A DNA stretch of 64,000 nucleotides from an uncultured Muribaculaceae bacterium. GTDB taxonomy: Bacteria > Bacteroidota > Bacteroidia > Bacteroidales > Muribaculaceae. Shown here in pieces: positions 51,908 to 60,651 of this stretch. Numbering within the stretch: the first letter of the stretch is position 1; each line of letters starts with the position of its first letter. The stretch is from assembly GCA_910576935.1 (NCBI GenBank), contig CAJTKG010000004.1, positions 1-64,000 on the forward strand. Reading direction: 5' to 3'. The notes under the pieces are model-generated. The model made no database searches. It was not told where the DNA came from and worked only from the letters and a program-made list of their open reading frames with translations. The translations under genes were made by a program, and so were the position numbers.

Positions 51908-52064
51908 ATTTTTTATATAGAGGCACAAAAACAATTATACCTGAAGCGACAATGACAAATGCTTGATAAAGAGTGAATGCCGGCGTTGACTTTACCATGG
52001 CGTAAACCAAGACAAGCCATAGCAAGCCGAGTATGACAAATCGTAATATCACGGATGTTTTCAT
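51885..52064 (-). CDS. Small membrane protein of 59 residues
   Basis: An ATG frame giving MKTSVILRFVILGLLWLVLV, then a polar turn and YQAFVIVASGIIVFVPLYKKY with a basic end. Two transmembrane helices are predicted (about 5-23 and 35-52). It starts 24 bases after a TATCTTTG -7 box and overlaps dxs by 23 bases, so it appears to be the first gene of the dxs-trkA-trkH operon. No family name recognised. Confidence 0.72.
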   Translation of the reverse strand: MKTSVILRFVILGLLWLVLVYAMVKSTPAFTLYQAFVIVASGIIVFVPLYKKYVRNNRK

Positions 52065-52087
52065 TGTCGGATCGTTTTAAACAGAGG

Positions 52088-52095
52088 CAAAGATA
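52088..52095 (-). promoter_or_regulatory. -7 box of the 52064-dxs-trkA-trkH operon
   Basis: Minus-strand TATCTTTG, exact TAnnTTTG, 24 bases before the ATG at 52064. No convincing -33 TTTG. Confidence 0.45.
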
Positions 52096-52120
52096 ATAAA
52101 AAATACGTGTTTTCTAAAAT

Positions 52121-52159
52121 AAAAGCCGCAGACTGTGGTGTTGCAGGGCTGCGGCTTTT
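52121..52159 (-). terminator. Terminator after the nucleoside phosphorylase gene
   Basis: AAAAGCCGCAG (52121-52131) pairs with CTGCGGCTTTT (52149-52159), an 11-bp stem with a T run on the minus strand. Confidence 0.88.
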
Positions 52160-52181
52160 ATGTTGCGGCTCTAATGTTGTG

Positions 52182-53057
52182 TCAGATGCGTTCGAGGACG
52201 GTGGCGACAAGGTCGCGTATGCCTGATTTGTAGTTTGGATTGGCAACGGTGTTGAAGCGGTTGGCGATAATCGAGCAGACGGTCATGGCTTTGTGGCCCA
52301 TCAGGCGCGAAAGGCCCTGAAGGGGAGCGCTTTCCATCTCATAGTTGGTGATATGGCGACCTTTGTGTTCGAATGACTCGATGAGTCCGTTGAGGTCTGG
52401 GTTGGCGAGTGGCAGTCTGAGACGGCGCCCTTGCGGCCCGTAGAATCCGATGGCTGATATCGTGTTGCCGCGCACCATGTCGTCTGCGGCGATGCGGTCG
52501 ACCAGTTCGGCGTCGGCGTCGACAACATAAGGTTTCGCCCAAAGCGGATTCCAGTTGACGTGGTGACAGAATGCGTGTTCGAAGTCGTGGTCGGCGATAT
52601 CGTTGCGGCCGGCGTAGTAGTTGAGTACGCCGTCAAAACCGATGGCCTTCTCGGCGATGACGGGTGTTCCGAGGCTGAGTTCGGGTTGAAGAGCGCCCGA
52701 TGTGCCGATTCTGACGAGTGTGAGCACTCGCGGAGTGTCTTTGACTTCACGGGTTTTGAAGTCGATGTTGGCAAGGGCGTCGAGCTCGTTGATGACGATG
52801 TCGATGTTATCGGGGCCTATGCCATGGCTAAGACACATTATTGGACGGCCTTTATATGTGCCGCCGATTGTATGGAATTCGCGTGAGGAGACGTCATAGT
52901 CTATGGTGTCGAAGAATTCGGCGACCATATTTACACGACCGGGGTCGCCGACGAGGATAATGTTGTCTGTGAGCTGTGACGGGCTGAGATGAAGGTGAAA
53001 TACTGTGCCGTCGGGGTTGATGATGAGTTCTGATTCGGGTATGAATTGTTTTGTCAT
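52182..53057 (-). CDS. Nucleoside phosphorylase (uridine phosphorylase-like)
   Basis: A 291-residue PNP/UDP-family enzyme. It shows DNIILVGDPGRVNMVAEFFD with the phosphate-binding Gly/Arg, MCLSHGIGPDNIDIVINEL, LVRIGTSGALQPELSLGTPV and the nucleoside-site TNYEMESAPLQGLS. Phosphorolysis of uridine is the likely reaction, but specificity for other nucleosides is possible. The start at 53057 (MTKQFIPESELI) fits the family; upstream in-frame residues have no homology-like features. Terminator directly follows. Confidence 0.92.
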   Translation of the reverse strand: MTKQFIPESELIINPDGTVFHLHLSPSQLTDNIILVGDPGRVNMVAEFFDTIDYDVSSREFHTIGGTYKGRPIMCLSHGIGPDNIDIVINELDALANIDFKTREVKDTPRVLTLVRIGTSGALQPELSLGTPVIAEKAIGFDGVLNYYAGRNDIADHDFEHAFCHHVNWNPLWAKPYVVDADAELVDRIAADDMVRGNTISAIGFYGPQGRRLRLPLANPDLNGLIESFEHKGRHITNYEMESAPLQGLSRLMGHKAMTVCSIIANRFNTVANPNYKSGIRDLVATVLERI

Positions 53058-53142
53058 GGCTGTTTGATGTTTTATGTTGTTAATATTTTGTCTATCACTT
53101 AAACGTCGGTGATGCCTCTGATGTTGTGGCGGTGGCCCGGTT

Positions 53143-54258
53143 TCAGATCCGGGCAACCACTTCATATCTTCCGCCGGGCAATGCCGATACCGTATCTGAC
53201 ATTTCGAGGTCGAAGAGTAGGGCGCTCAGACGGCTGTAAGGCATTGCGAGCCCGGCGCAGATGTCGTTGACCGTTACGCCGGGATTGGAGGCTATGAAGC
53301 CGACCACACGCGTGCTTTCGCTGTCGAGTTCGAGCGTCAGTGTCTGCTGTGTGCCTTCGGGTTGACGTGCGCGCCAGCCCATAGCGGCTATGAGGTCGTC
53401 GGCAGATGTGATGATGCGTGCGGTCTGATCGTTGATCAGCCTGTTGCATCCGCGGCTGTATCGGTCTGTCGTGCGGCCCGGCACGGCCATCACTTCGCGG
53501 TTGTATGCCGCGCCGAGGCGTGCCGTCGTCATAGCTCCGCCGCGAAGATCGCTCTCGACTATGACTACGCAGTCGCTAAGACCGGCGACGATGCGGTTGC
53601 GGGCGAGGAAATTTCCGGGATGCGTGGTCGAATCAGAGCGGTATTCGGTGATTATGGCGCCTCCGTTCGTGACCATTTTGCGGGCAGTCATGCGATGCTC
53701 GGCAGGGTATATGGTGTTGAGGCTGTGGGCAACGACGGCGGCGGTCGGCACGCCTGCGTCGAGAGCGGCACGGTGGGCGGCAATATCTATACCATATGCG
53801 AGCCCGCTGACAATAAGCAGTCCGTCGAGTTTCTCGGCCAAGTCGGCTACAAGTTCTGTTGTGAAGCGCAGGCCATAAGAGGTGGCGCGTCGGGTGCCGA
53901 CAACAGCGACTACGTGACGTGCGTCAATATTGCAGTCGCCGACGCTGTAGAGCATTGCCGGTGCGTCGTCACATTCTGCCAGACGAGCGGGGTAGCCCGT
54001 TTCGTCTATAAACATTGTTGCGATTCTGTTGGCGTTGACAAATGTAGTCTCGGCCGATGCGGCATCGAGCAGTCGACGGCGGTAGGCACCATCGGTGAGA
54101 GTACTGTCAAGGCCAGTCGAGACCGCCAATTCATTGTCATGAAGCCTGAAGAAGTTTTCGGGTGAACCTGTGACGCCGAGCAGACGCCGGGCGGTGGCTA
54201 CATTGATGCCTCGCAATGACGAGAATGCGATTTTATATGTAAGCGCGCTGTCAGTCAT
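53143..54258 (-). CDS. dprA: DNA-protecting protein DprA
   Basis: 371 residues. The Rossmann-like core has VAVVGTRRATSYGLRF (about 118-133), the GLAYGIDIAAHRAALDAG motif, NGGAIITEY and FLARNRIVAGLSDCVVIVES; a C-terminal winged-helix segment (VNDICAGLAMPYSRLSALLFDLE) follows. An N-terminal helix-hairpin-helix-like part (LRGINVATARRLLG) is present. DprA loads RecA on incoming single-stranded DNA. The start at 54258 overlaps the thioesterase stop by 8 bases. Confidence 0.95.
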   Translation of the reverse strand: MTDSALTYKIAFSSLRGINVATARRLLGVTGSPENFFRLHDNELAVSTGLDSTLTDGAYRRRLLDAASAETTFVNANRIATMFIDETGYPARLAECDDAPAMLYSVGDCNIDARHVVAVVGTRRATSYGLRFTTELVADLAEKLDGLLIVSGLAYGIDIAAHRAALDAGVPTAAVVAHSLNTIYPAEHRMTARKMVTNGGAIITEYRSDSTTHPGNFLARNRIVAGLSDCVVIVESDLRGGAMTTARLGAAYNREVMAVPGRTTDRYSRGCNRLINDQTARIITSADDLIAAMGWRARQPEGTQQTLTLELDSESTRVVGFIASNPGVTVNDICAGLAMPYSRLSALLFDLEMSDTVSALPGGRYEVVARI

Positions 54259-54667
54259 CGGCGAGATATTCTTTGAAAGCTTCGGCAAGCCGTTCGCCGC
54301 GATTGATGCGTCCGTCTTTAAGGCAGACGACACCCACTTTGGCTGAAACGACCGGAGTGCCGTCGGGACGATAGATATCCTGATCGAAAATAAATTGAGG
54401 TCCTTGCCGTCGGATGTTCAGACAGCTTATCATCGAGTCGCCGAGTCCGAGGGGGCTGAGGTAGTTGATCTCAACGCGCGACAGCACCGGGTCTATGCCT
54501 TCGCTGTGCATCCGGCGGAATGTCATGCCGGCGCTCTCGCAGAACTCGTGGCGCGTATGTTCGAGGTAATGGAGATAAATGGCGTTGTTGACTATGCCTT
54601 CGGCGTCAACCTCATAGTCGCGCACTTTGATAGGCATCTCGAAGATATATTTTTTGTCTTTTTTCAT
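54251..54667 (-). CDS. Acyl-CoA thioesterase, hotdog fold (YbgC/FadM-like)
   Basis: 138 residues. The catalytic motif VRDYEVDAEGIVNNAIYLHYLEHTRHEF (VRDYEVDAEGIVNN, then AIYLHYLEHTRHEF) contains the conserved Asp-x-x-Gly-x-Val-x-Asn and Tyr. The first ATG with a good fit is 54667 (MKKDKKY). It overlaps the upstream metalloprotein gene by 4 bases and dprA by 8. Confidence 0.92.
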   Translation of the reverse strand: MKKDKKYIFEMPIKVRDYEVDAEGIVNNAIYLHYLEHTRHEFCESAGMTFRRMHSEGIDPVLSRVEINYLSPLGLGDSMISCLNIRRQGPQFIFDQDIYRPDGTPVVSAKVGVVCLKDGRINRGERLAEAFKEYLADD

Positions 54668-55413
54668 ATTTTTTCTGTGGATGGAGCAAAGTTGTCGTAG
54701 AAGTCGTGATGCGTTTCGGTCAGGCCTACACGCCATGCTGTCACTTCGTCTATAGTCAGGCGGTTGATGTCGGCGTCGAGGCGGTGCATGATGGAATTGG
54801 GATAGTGTAATGAGGCCAGACGGTCGATTTCTTTTGATGTCTGCCAGGTGTCATATAGGTCCCATGCGCCGAAACAATGGCATATCTCATGGGCGATCGA
54901 GGCCGGATAGGCGGGCTGTCCCGAGGTATAGCGTGTGTGGAGGAAGCAGCTCTCGAGATAGAATTTCGGCGCTGTTTTCTCGCAATGTGACAGCGCATAT
55001 GACCGTCCGGCCTTGTTGACCACGACGAGCACGACGCAATGGTCGCAGTCGATGTTGGCCTTTACCCAGTCGATAAAGTCAAGGTTGCCTTTATAGCCGA
55101 GGCTTATTAAGATCGGCTCGATGATATCGACGTTTTCATGACCGGTGCCGGCGCCGGTCTTGATGTCAGGGATTATGATGGTTTCTTCAAGACCGAAACA
55201 GCCGTCTTCGAAGCTTATGTTCTTACCATAGCGGCGCGCTTCGTCGATAAGCCATCGCTGAGCCTCACGTATTTTTTTGTAATACATCATCTTGTCTTCG
55301 TAGGCCCATTCTTCTTCGGCCTCAAAGACGGTCAGCAGATATATTTTGCCTTCGAGTTTGCCGGCGCTGCCGATGTTGCGGCTGCTGCCAAGGTAATTCG
55401 ACGTTTTGCTCAT
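54664..55413 (-). CDS. HExxH metalloprotein of unknown function
   Basis: 249 residues without signal peptide or membrane helix. A zinc-protease-like motif SIAHEICHCFGAWDLYDTW lies at about 171-189; after HEICH the spacing to Gly-Ala-x-Asp recalls metzincin-like HExxHxxGxxD, with Asp as the third ligand. NSIMHRLDADINRL about 30 residues later could be a Met-turn. The N-terminal half begins KLEGKIYLLTVFEAEEEW and has no recognised domain. It is first in the unit with the thioesterase and dprA. Function unknown; a cytoplasmic protease is a guess. Confidence 0.6.
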   Translation of the reverse strand: MSKTSNYLGSSRNIGSAGKLEGKIYLLTVFEAEEEWAYEDKMMYYKKIREAQRWLIDEARRYGKNISFEDGCFGLEETIIIPDIKTGAGTGHENVDIIEPILISLGYKGNLDFIDWVKANIDCDHCVVLVVVNKAGRSYALSHCEKTAPKFYLESCFLHTRYTSGQPAYPASIAHEICHCFGAWDLYDTWQTSKEIDRLASLHYPNSIMHRLDADINRLTIDEVTAWRVGLTETHHDFYDNFAPSTEKI

Positions 55414-55440
55414 CAGATTTCACTCAGTTGATTTAAAATA

Positions 55441-55474
55441 CAAAAATAGCAAGATTTCTCGATTCGTCGGCAAA
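55441..55474 (-). promoter_or_regulatory. Promoter of the metalloprotein-thioesterase-dprA unit
   Basis: Minus strand TTTG (55471-55474), 22-base spacer, TATTTTTG (55441-55448); the ATG is 28 bases downstream. Confidence 0.58.
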
Positions 55475-55482
55475 AAAATTTT

Positions 55483-55490
55483 TACCTTTG
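55483..55490 (+). promoter_or_regulatory. -7 box four bases before the Ntn-hydrolase start codon
   Basis: TACCTTTG is an exact TAnnTTTG and ends at 55490, with ATGATG at 55495-55500. A leaderless or nearly leaderless mRNA is implied if this is the promoter. Confidence 0.45.
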
Positions 55491-55494
55491 TGTC

Positions 55495-56565
55495 ATGATG
55501 AAAAAACTATTCTTATTTATAATGGTGACAGTTTTGGCTGTCACTGAAGCCGAGGCGTGTACGTCGATGGTCGTTTCGGCCCGCGCAAGTGCAACGGGGA
55601 GGCCTCTGCTTTGGAAACATCGTGACACGAGCGCCGAGCGCAATTTTGTCGAACGTGTAGAGCCTTCCGGCAGTTCGTTTGGCTATATAGCGCTTTATAA
55701 CAGCGGTGATACGGCTTTGGCTGATGCCTGGATGGGTTTCAACAGTGAAGGGTTTGCCGTGATGAACACTGCGTCGTATAATCTTGCGCCGGACACGGCT
55801 GTTTATAAAGACCGTGAAGGTGCTGTCATGGCTCTCGCGTTGAAACGTTGCCGCACTGCCGAAGATTTTGCCGCGTTACTCGATACGCTGCCCAGACCTA
55901 TGGGAGTGCAGGCAAATTTCGGTGTGATAGACGCGCGCGGCGGGGCGGCCTATTTTGAGACTGACGACTACGGATACAGGCGATTTGACGCCGATGATGC
56001 TGCGGAGGGGCTTATCGTGCGGACCAATTTTTCTGTCAGTGGCGCTGCCGATGAAGGTTATGGTTATGTAAGATATGAAAATACGAGGCACTTGCTTGCC
56101 GATGAGATTGCGACCGGGAAAATCTCACCCGAACTGCTCACCGAGCGTGTAAGCCGTTCGTTCTATCATTCGCTTGTCGATAAAGATTATGCCGACTCTC
56201 ACGAGCGTTGGGTCGTCGATCTTGACTTTGTGCCGCGGCGTTCGTCGACGGCCTCGATTGTCATTGAGGGTGTAAATTCGCCCGACGATGCCGGCGACAC
56301 GGTGATGTGGACTCTTCTGGGATATCCGCCCTGCGCCGTTATCACGCCGGTTACTTACGACAATCTGCCCGACAAACTCAGACCTGTCGACAACGGTGAT
56401 TCGCCCGAGTGTCTACGCGTATTGGCGATGAAAGCCAAGGCCTTTCCGATCAGACGCGGCAATGGCCGTCAATATATCGACATGGATTATCTGCGGCCTG
56501 TCATTGCCGACAACCGTCGTCGCAGTCTTGAAATATACGGCAACTTTAGAAAAAATGGAGAATAA
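55495..56565 (+). CDS. Exported Ntn-type hydrolase (C45/linear-amide hydrolase-like)
   Basis: 356 residues. The signal peptide (hydrophobic 5-18) ends in EAEA, and cleavage after Ala21 would expose Cys22 as N-terminal nucleophile: CTSMVVSARASATGRPLLWKHRD (CTSMVVSARAS, then GRPLLWKHRD) is the pattern of choloylglycine/penicillin V acylase-like and C45 enzymes. Further on GFNSEGFAVMNTASYNL and NFGVIDARGGAAYFETD are conserved-type segments. Substrate amide bond is unknown (bile salts, acyl-amino acids or peptides are possible). The 3' end overlaps the next gene by 11 bases. Confidence 0.8.
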   Translation: MMKKLFLFIMVTVLAVTEAEACTSMVVSARASATGRPLLWKHRDTSAERNFVERVEPSGSSFGYIALYNSGDTALADAWMGFNSEGFAVMNTASYNLAPDTAVYKDREGAVMALALKRCRTAEDFAALLDTLPRPMGVQANFGVIDARGGAAYFETDDYGYRRFDADDAAEGLIVRTNFSVSGAADEGYGYVRYENTRHLLADEIATGKISPELLTERVSRSFYHSLVDKDYADSHERWVVDLDFVPRRSSTASIVIEGVNSPDDAGDTVMWTLLGYPPCAVITPVTYDNLPDKLRPVDNGDSPECLRVLAMKAKAFPIRRGNGRQYIDMDYLRPVIADNRRRSLEIYGNFRKNGE

Positions 56566-57148
56566 TATTATGGAGGCCGGCGACGAAGTGCGTCTCACGG
56601 GCGATAGCCTCGCTCTGGCCGACAATGAATTACGAAAGGCCATACAGTCGGGCGCAGATGTCGTAGCTGTGTGTGACCGTTTCATCACTGCGGCCATCGA
56701 TCATGTCAGATCGCTATCTGATGCGTCATTCAATATCGAGTCGTTCAACTGTGCCGTAACGGCGTTACTGACCCTTGAGGTCTATAAGGTCGGCCGACGA
56801 TGTAATGCTGACAAGCGGTTACGGCTTCTTTTTCCGGCTGTCGACAACTTTATGTCTCTTGCAGAAACGATGCCGCAGCTTGACGAGATAGACGCCGACG
56901 GTCACCGTGCGACCATATTGAGCTATCTCGCGTCGCTGATCTATTATAATTATACCTTAGCACATGAAGAAACGCCTGATGCCGATATTTTGCCGGAGGT
57001 CTATGTGTTTCTACGGAGCATCATGCCTCACGGTATAATTCAGAGTCCGGTGATAAATGTAGGTGGCGAGGCTCTCGACCCGTCGTCGCCGGCGCCGATT
57101 CTTGGCGATATCATCAGCCGTACGGCTGCAATGGGGCTGTATGCCTGA
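56555..57148 (+). CDS. Helical protein of unknown function
   Basis: 197 residues, soluble, almost all alpha-helical by composition, with Ala/Leu/Asp-rich segments (LADNELRKAIQSGADVVAVC, FNCAVTALLTLEVYKVGRRC, ATILSYLASLIYYNYTLAHE). No motif was recognised. The ATG at 56555 lies inside the end of the preceding gene and fits coupled translation. It converges with the MATE gene, with one base between the stops. Confidence 0.65.
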   Translation: MENNIMEAGDEVRLTGDSLALADNELRKAIQSGADVVAVCDRFITAAIDHVRSLSDASFNIESFNCAVTALLTLEVYKVGRRCNADKRLRLLFPAVDNFMSLAETMPQLDEIDADGHRATILSYLASLIYYNYTLAHEETPDADILPEVYVFLRSIMPHGIIQSPVINVGGEALDPSSPAPILGDIISRTAAMGLYA

Positions 57149-57149
57149 T

Positions 57150-58595
57150 TTATTCGAGGTCGGTGATCGGCAGTTCTTGAGATGAAATAGTGGCTTTTTT
57201 GTTTCTGTACCACCAGCCACCGAACATTCTCCATAGAAATATCAAACCTCTGAATGTAAGCTCTACACACATTGCGATCCAGACGCCGCGCAACCCGGCC
57301 GTAGGGGCTAACAGAGCGGCAACGGGGATTCTGACAAGCCATATGCTGCCGAAATTCATGATTGCGGGGATAAGGGTGTCGCCTACACCCACAAAAGCGC
57401 CGTAGGCTACGATTGAGGCTGCGTACATCGGTTCGGCCCAGGCTTCGATGCGCAATATTTCAGTGCCGAGGCTGCTGATGGCCGTGTCATCTGTCATTAT
57501 GCCCATCATCAGCGGTGCGGCGAGATACATTATCACGGCCATGACAGACATTACGGCCATGCCCATGCCGACGGTGATGTGGCAGAAACGTTTTACAAGG
57601 TCCTGCCGCCCTGCGCCGAGGCTTTGCCCGGCAAGAGTCGTGGCGGCGTCGCCAATGCCGAAGCCAGGCATATAGCACAGGCTCTCTGCTGTCACGGCAA
57701 AAGCGTTGGCGGCAATGGCTACAACGCCGAGCGGAGCGACGATGACGGTTATCATGATCTGAGCTCCGCAGAAGATGGCGTGTTCGGCTGTCATGGGTGC
57801 GGCTATCTTGAAGGCGTTGCGCAACACATCGCGTCGCGGACGGAAATCGGCTTTGCCATAATGTCCGATGTCGAGGCCTTTTTCTCTGAAACATAAGAAA
57901 TAGAGCATCAGCAGTGCCGTCAGACATTCTGCCAGAACTGTGCCAAGGGCGGCGCCGAACACCCCGAGACCGGCACCGGGCATTGAGAAGTCAAGCCCGA
58001 AGATCGAGATCTCGCGGGTCGGGAATATGAGAAAGAAATTGAAGACAACGTCCATCAGACACATGCCGACATTGAGCAGGCTCGGCACTTTCATGTTGCC
58101 GGCGCAGCGCAGCATGCCGCCGGCAAGGTAGTTGAGAGTCAGCATCGGCAGGGCGCAGACAAAGACAGAGAAGTATATGCCGGCTTCGTGTGTGATGGCG
58201 GGGTCGCCGCCGAGCCATGTCGGGAGGCTGCGGGCAATGGCGAGACCGATGGCGGTGATGGCAAGGCTTATTATTATGCATGATGTTATGCCTTGTCGCA
58301 ATACAGAGCGGGCGTCGGTATAGTTGTTTGCGCCGACGCGATGGGCGACCTGAACGGAGAAGCCCATGGTTATCATCGAACACACGCCCCAGAAGAGCCA
58401 CAGGCTACTTGACATCAGGCCGACAGAGGCTGCCGGTTGAGCACCGAGGCGTCCGACCATCGAGGCGTCGATATATTGCATCAGTATGCTTGACAGCTGG
58501 GCCAGAATGGCCGGCAACGACAGTTTGGCCGTCAGCGTTATCTGCTGTCGGAGGCTCATGCGTTCACCGCTTTGTATCTGTGAGATATCGGCCAT
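57150..58595 (-). CDS. MATE family multidrug/metabolite transporter
   Basis: A 481-residue membrane protein with twelve helices in two MATE repeats (LPAILAQLSSILMQYIDASMVGRLGAQ, in parts, at about 30-56; CGAQIMITVIVAPLGVVAIAANAFA near 275-300). MATE proteins export cations or drugs with Na+ or H+. Last gene of the surA-type operon, 10 bases after the PatB/MalY gene. Confidence 0.93.
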   Translation of the reverse strand: MADISQIQSGERMSLRQQITLTAKLSLPAILAQLSSILMQYIDASMVGRLGAQPAASVGLMSSSLWLFWGVCSMITMGFSVQVAHRVGANNYTDARSVLRQGITSCIIISLAITAIGLAIARSLPTWLGGDPAITHEAGIYFSVFVCALPMLTLNYLAGGMLRCAGNMKVPSLLNVGMCLMDVVFNFFLIFPTREISIFGLDFSMPGAGLGVFGAALGTVLAECLTALLMLYFLCFREKGLDIGHYGKADFRPRRDVLRNAFKIAAPMTAEHAIFCGAQIMITVIVAPLGVVAIAANAFAVTAESLCYMPGFGIGDAATTLAGQSLGAGRQDLVKRFCHITVGMGMAVMSVMAVIMYLAAPLMMGIMTDDTAISSLGTEILRIEAWAEPMYAASIVAYGAFVGVGDTLIPAIMNFGSIWLVRIPVAALLAPTAGLRGVWIAMCVELTFRGLIFLWRMFGGWWYRNKKATISSQELPITDLE

Positions 58596-58605
58596 CGGCT
58601 GTAAG

Positions 58606-59790
58606 CTATTGTCTGTCTAACAGAGATCTGAGACCGGCGGCGAGTCTGTGTAGCCCGTCGGTGAGCAAGGCGCGGCGTGTGGCGATGTTAAGGCGTATGT
58701 AATTGCGATCGCCATACATCGTACCGCTGTTTATGAGTATGCCGTCATGTTTGGCGAGAAGTTTTTCGAGTGTGTCGCCGTCACAGTGGCAGGCACTGAT
58801 GTCTATCCACACCAGGTATGTGGCTTCGAGGCGTGCAAGCGGCAGTTCGGGCAGGTGGTGTGCAAAGAAATCGCGTGTCAGCCGATAGTTATCATGGAGA
58901 TATGCGACAAGTGCTTTGAGCCACGGCTCTCCGTGGTTGTAAGCGGCTATAAGCCCCGTGATGCCAAAGGGATTGACGTCGCACACCTCGTTGATGTTGA
59001 CGGCTTTGTCGATGAGAGCGCGCTGAGCGGGATCGTTGGCGATGATGTTGGCTATCTGCAGCCCGGCTGTGTTGAATGCCTTGCTGGGCGACGAGCATAT
59101 GATGGCCTCGTCGGTGACGGTCGCCATGGAGACAAAGTCGAAGCCGGGCATTGTCAGCTCGCAGTGTATTTCGTCGCTGACGATGACGACGTTGTTGCGT
59201 CGACAGATCTCGGCGATGCGGCTGAGTTCGTCGCGGCTCCATACGCGCCCGGCAGGGTTATGCGGATTGCAGAGAAGCAACAGGCGGTTTGCCGGGACGG
59301 AAGCTTTCGTTTCGAGGTCGTCGAAGTCTATTTCGTATGTGAACATGCCTTTGCCGCAGTCGGTTCGCCGCAACGGGTTTTCGACCGTGATGCAATCGTT
59401 GTTGCGTATTGACGAGAAGAAGCAGTTATAGACCGGTGTCTGCACGATGACGCCTTCGCCCGGTTTGACAAGAGCCTTTATTATGGCCGAGATGGCGGGA
59501 ACGACTCCGGGGACATATATTATGCTCCGGCGGGCGACATGATAGCCGTGACGCCGCGAAAACCAGCTGTCGACAGCTTCGTAGTACCCTTCGGGCACGG
59601 ATGTGTAGCCAAAGACGCCATGGTCGACGCGTCGGCGCAGGGCGTCGATGATGATCGGGGCTGTTTTGAAGTCCATGTCGGCGACCCACATCGGCAGGAC
59701 TCCGTCGGCTGTCGTATCCCATTTATAGGAACCTGTGCCGCGGCGTTCGACAGGTGCGTCAAAATCAAATTCGTTCATGATGTCAGCCAT
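58606..59790 (-). CDS. PatB/MalY-type aminotransferase/C-S lyase
   Basis: A 394-residue PLP enzyme. Visible features: YGYTSVPEGYYEAV-like start region (FGYTSVPEGYYEAV), LLLCNPHNPAGRVWSRDEL, IVSDEIHCEL with the cofactor Asp, and SPSKAFNTAGLQIAN with the PLP Lys. Cystathionine or cysteine-S-conjugate beta-lyase activity is typical. The start at 59790 overlaps the DUF3737 stop by 8; an internal ATG at 59778 is possible. Confidence 0.92.
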   Translation of the reverse strand: MADIMNEFDFDAPVERRGTGSYKWDTTADGVLPMWVADMDFKTAPIIIDALRRRVDHGVFGYTSVPEGYYEAVDSWFSRRHGYHVARRSIIYVPGVVPAISAIIKALVKPGEGVIVQTPVYNCFFSSIRNNDCITVENPLRRTDCGKGMFTYEIDFDDLETKASVPANRLLLLCNPHNPAGRVWSRDELSRIAEICRRNNVVIVSDEIHCELTMPGFDFVSMATVTDEAIICSSPSKAFNTAGLQIANIIANDPAQRALIDKAVNINEVCDVNPFGITGLIAAYNHGEPWLKALVAYLHDNYRLTRDFFAHHLPELPLARLEATYLVWIDISACHCDGDTLEKLLAKHDGILINSGTMYGDRNYIRLNIATRRALLTDGLHRLAAGLRSLLDRQ

Positions 59791-60634
59791 TTGTTTTGAT
59801 TTCGCAGTCGGCAGGTGAGAGACAGAATTTGTCTTTGATGATTTCACCGACAGATGGCAGCGAGATAGAGCCTGTGTACGGATTTTTTATAGATGTCACG
59901 TGTGATAGTATTGTGGCTTTGACCGATGAGTCTTCAAAGGCGAGATCACAATCGGGGGCGAATGTACAGTCTTCGAGCACGAGGTCTGAAGCATAACACA
60001 GCGGCTGTGTCCCGGAGATTTTGCATCTTACGAGGCGGAGACGTTGAGAGTGCCAGCCGAGGTATTCGCCATGCAGCTCGCTGTCGTAGACAGTGACGTC
60101 TTCGGTATTCCAGAAAGCGTCTTTCGAGTTGATGACGGCGTTGCGTATAACGACATTGCTACAGTATTGGAATGAATAGTTGCCGTCCTGACGGTAACGG
60201 TCGATGTCTATATTGCGGCAGTGCATGAAGAGATAGTCGGCGTTGGCGACTTCGACGTCGCGCAGCGTTATGTCAGAGCAGTGCCACAGCGTTTCGGCGG
60301 CGTCAGGAATTTTTACGCGCTCGAGTCGCAGATTGTGCATCTCGCGGAACATTTTCGGAGCCTCGACGAGCGTGTCGTTCATGACGAGATTTTTGGAGTA
60401 CCAAAGAGCGGCACGTGCTCCGGATGTGAATACGCAGTTTCTTACGGTGAATCCGTCGACATGCCAAAAAGGATATTTGCCTTCAAAGCGGCAGTCTTCG
60501 GCAGTTATGTCAGAACAGTTTTTCAGTGCTGATTCGCCGGCGTGGATTGTGACGTTTCCGAGTGTCAGATTTCGGGAGCCGAACAGCGGACGTTCGCCTC
60601 CGAAGTCGGTGTTGGTGATTTCGGTTGGTTTCAT
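59783..60634 (-). CDS. DUF3737 family protein
   Basis: 283 residues of right-handed beta-helix repeats with Cys/His/Asn-rich turns (ALKNCSDITAEDCRFEGKYPFW, LWHCSDITLRDVEV, YLFMHCRNIDIDRY, YLGWHSQRLRLVRCKI), the pattern of DUF3737. There is no signal peptide. Function unknown. Sits 17 bases after the OstA-like gene and overlaps the PatB/MalY gene. Confidence 0.88.
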   Translation of the reverse strand: MKPTEITNTDFGGERPLFGSRNLTLGNVTIHAGESALKNCSDITAEDCRFEGKYPFWHVDGFTVRNCVFTSGARAALWYSKNLVMNDTLVEAPKMFREMHNLRLERVKIPDAAETLWHCSDITLRDVEVANADYLFMHCRNIDIDRYRQDGNYSFQYCSNVVIRNAVINSKDAFWNTEDVTVYDSELHGEYLGWHSQRLRLVRCKISGTQPLCYASDLVLEDCTFAPDCDLAFEDSSVKATILSHVTSIKNPYTGSISLPSVGEIIKDKFCLSPADCEIKTNG

Positions 60635-60651
60635 ATCGGGTTTTGCATAGG

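Noticed and set aside
53362..54165. Plus-strand open frame of 267 codons opposite dprA
   Set aside because: Shadow of dprA, which carries the GLAYGIDIAAHR and other family motifs on the minus strand.
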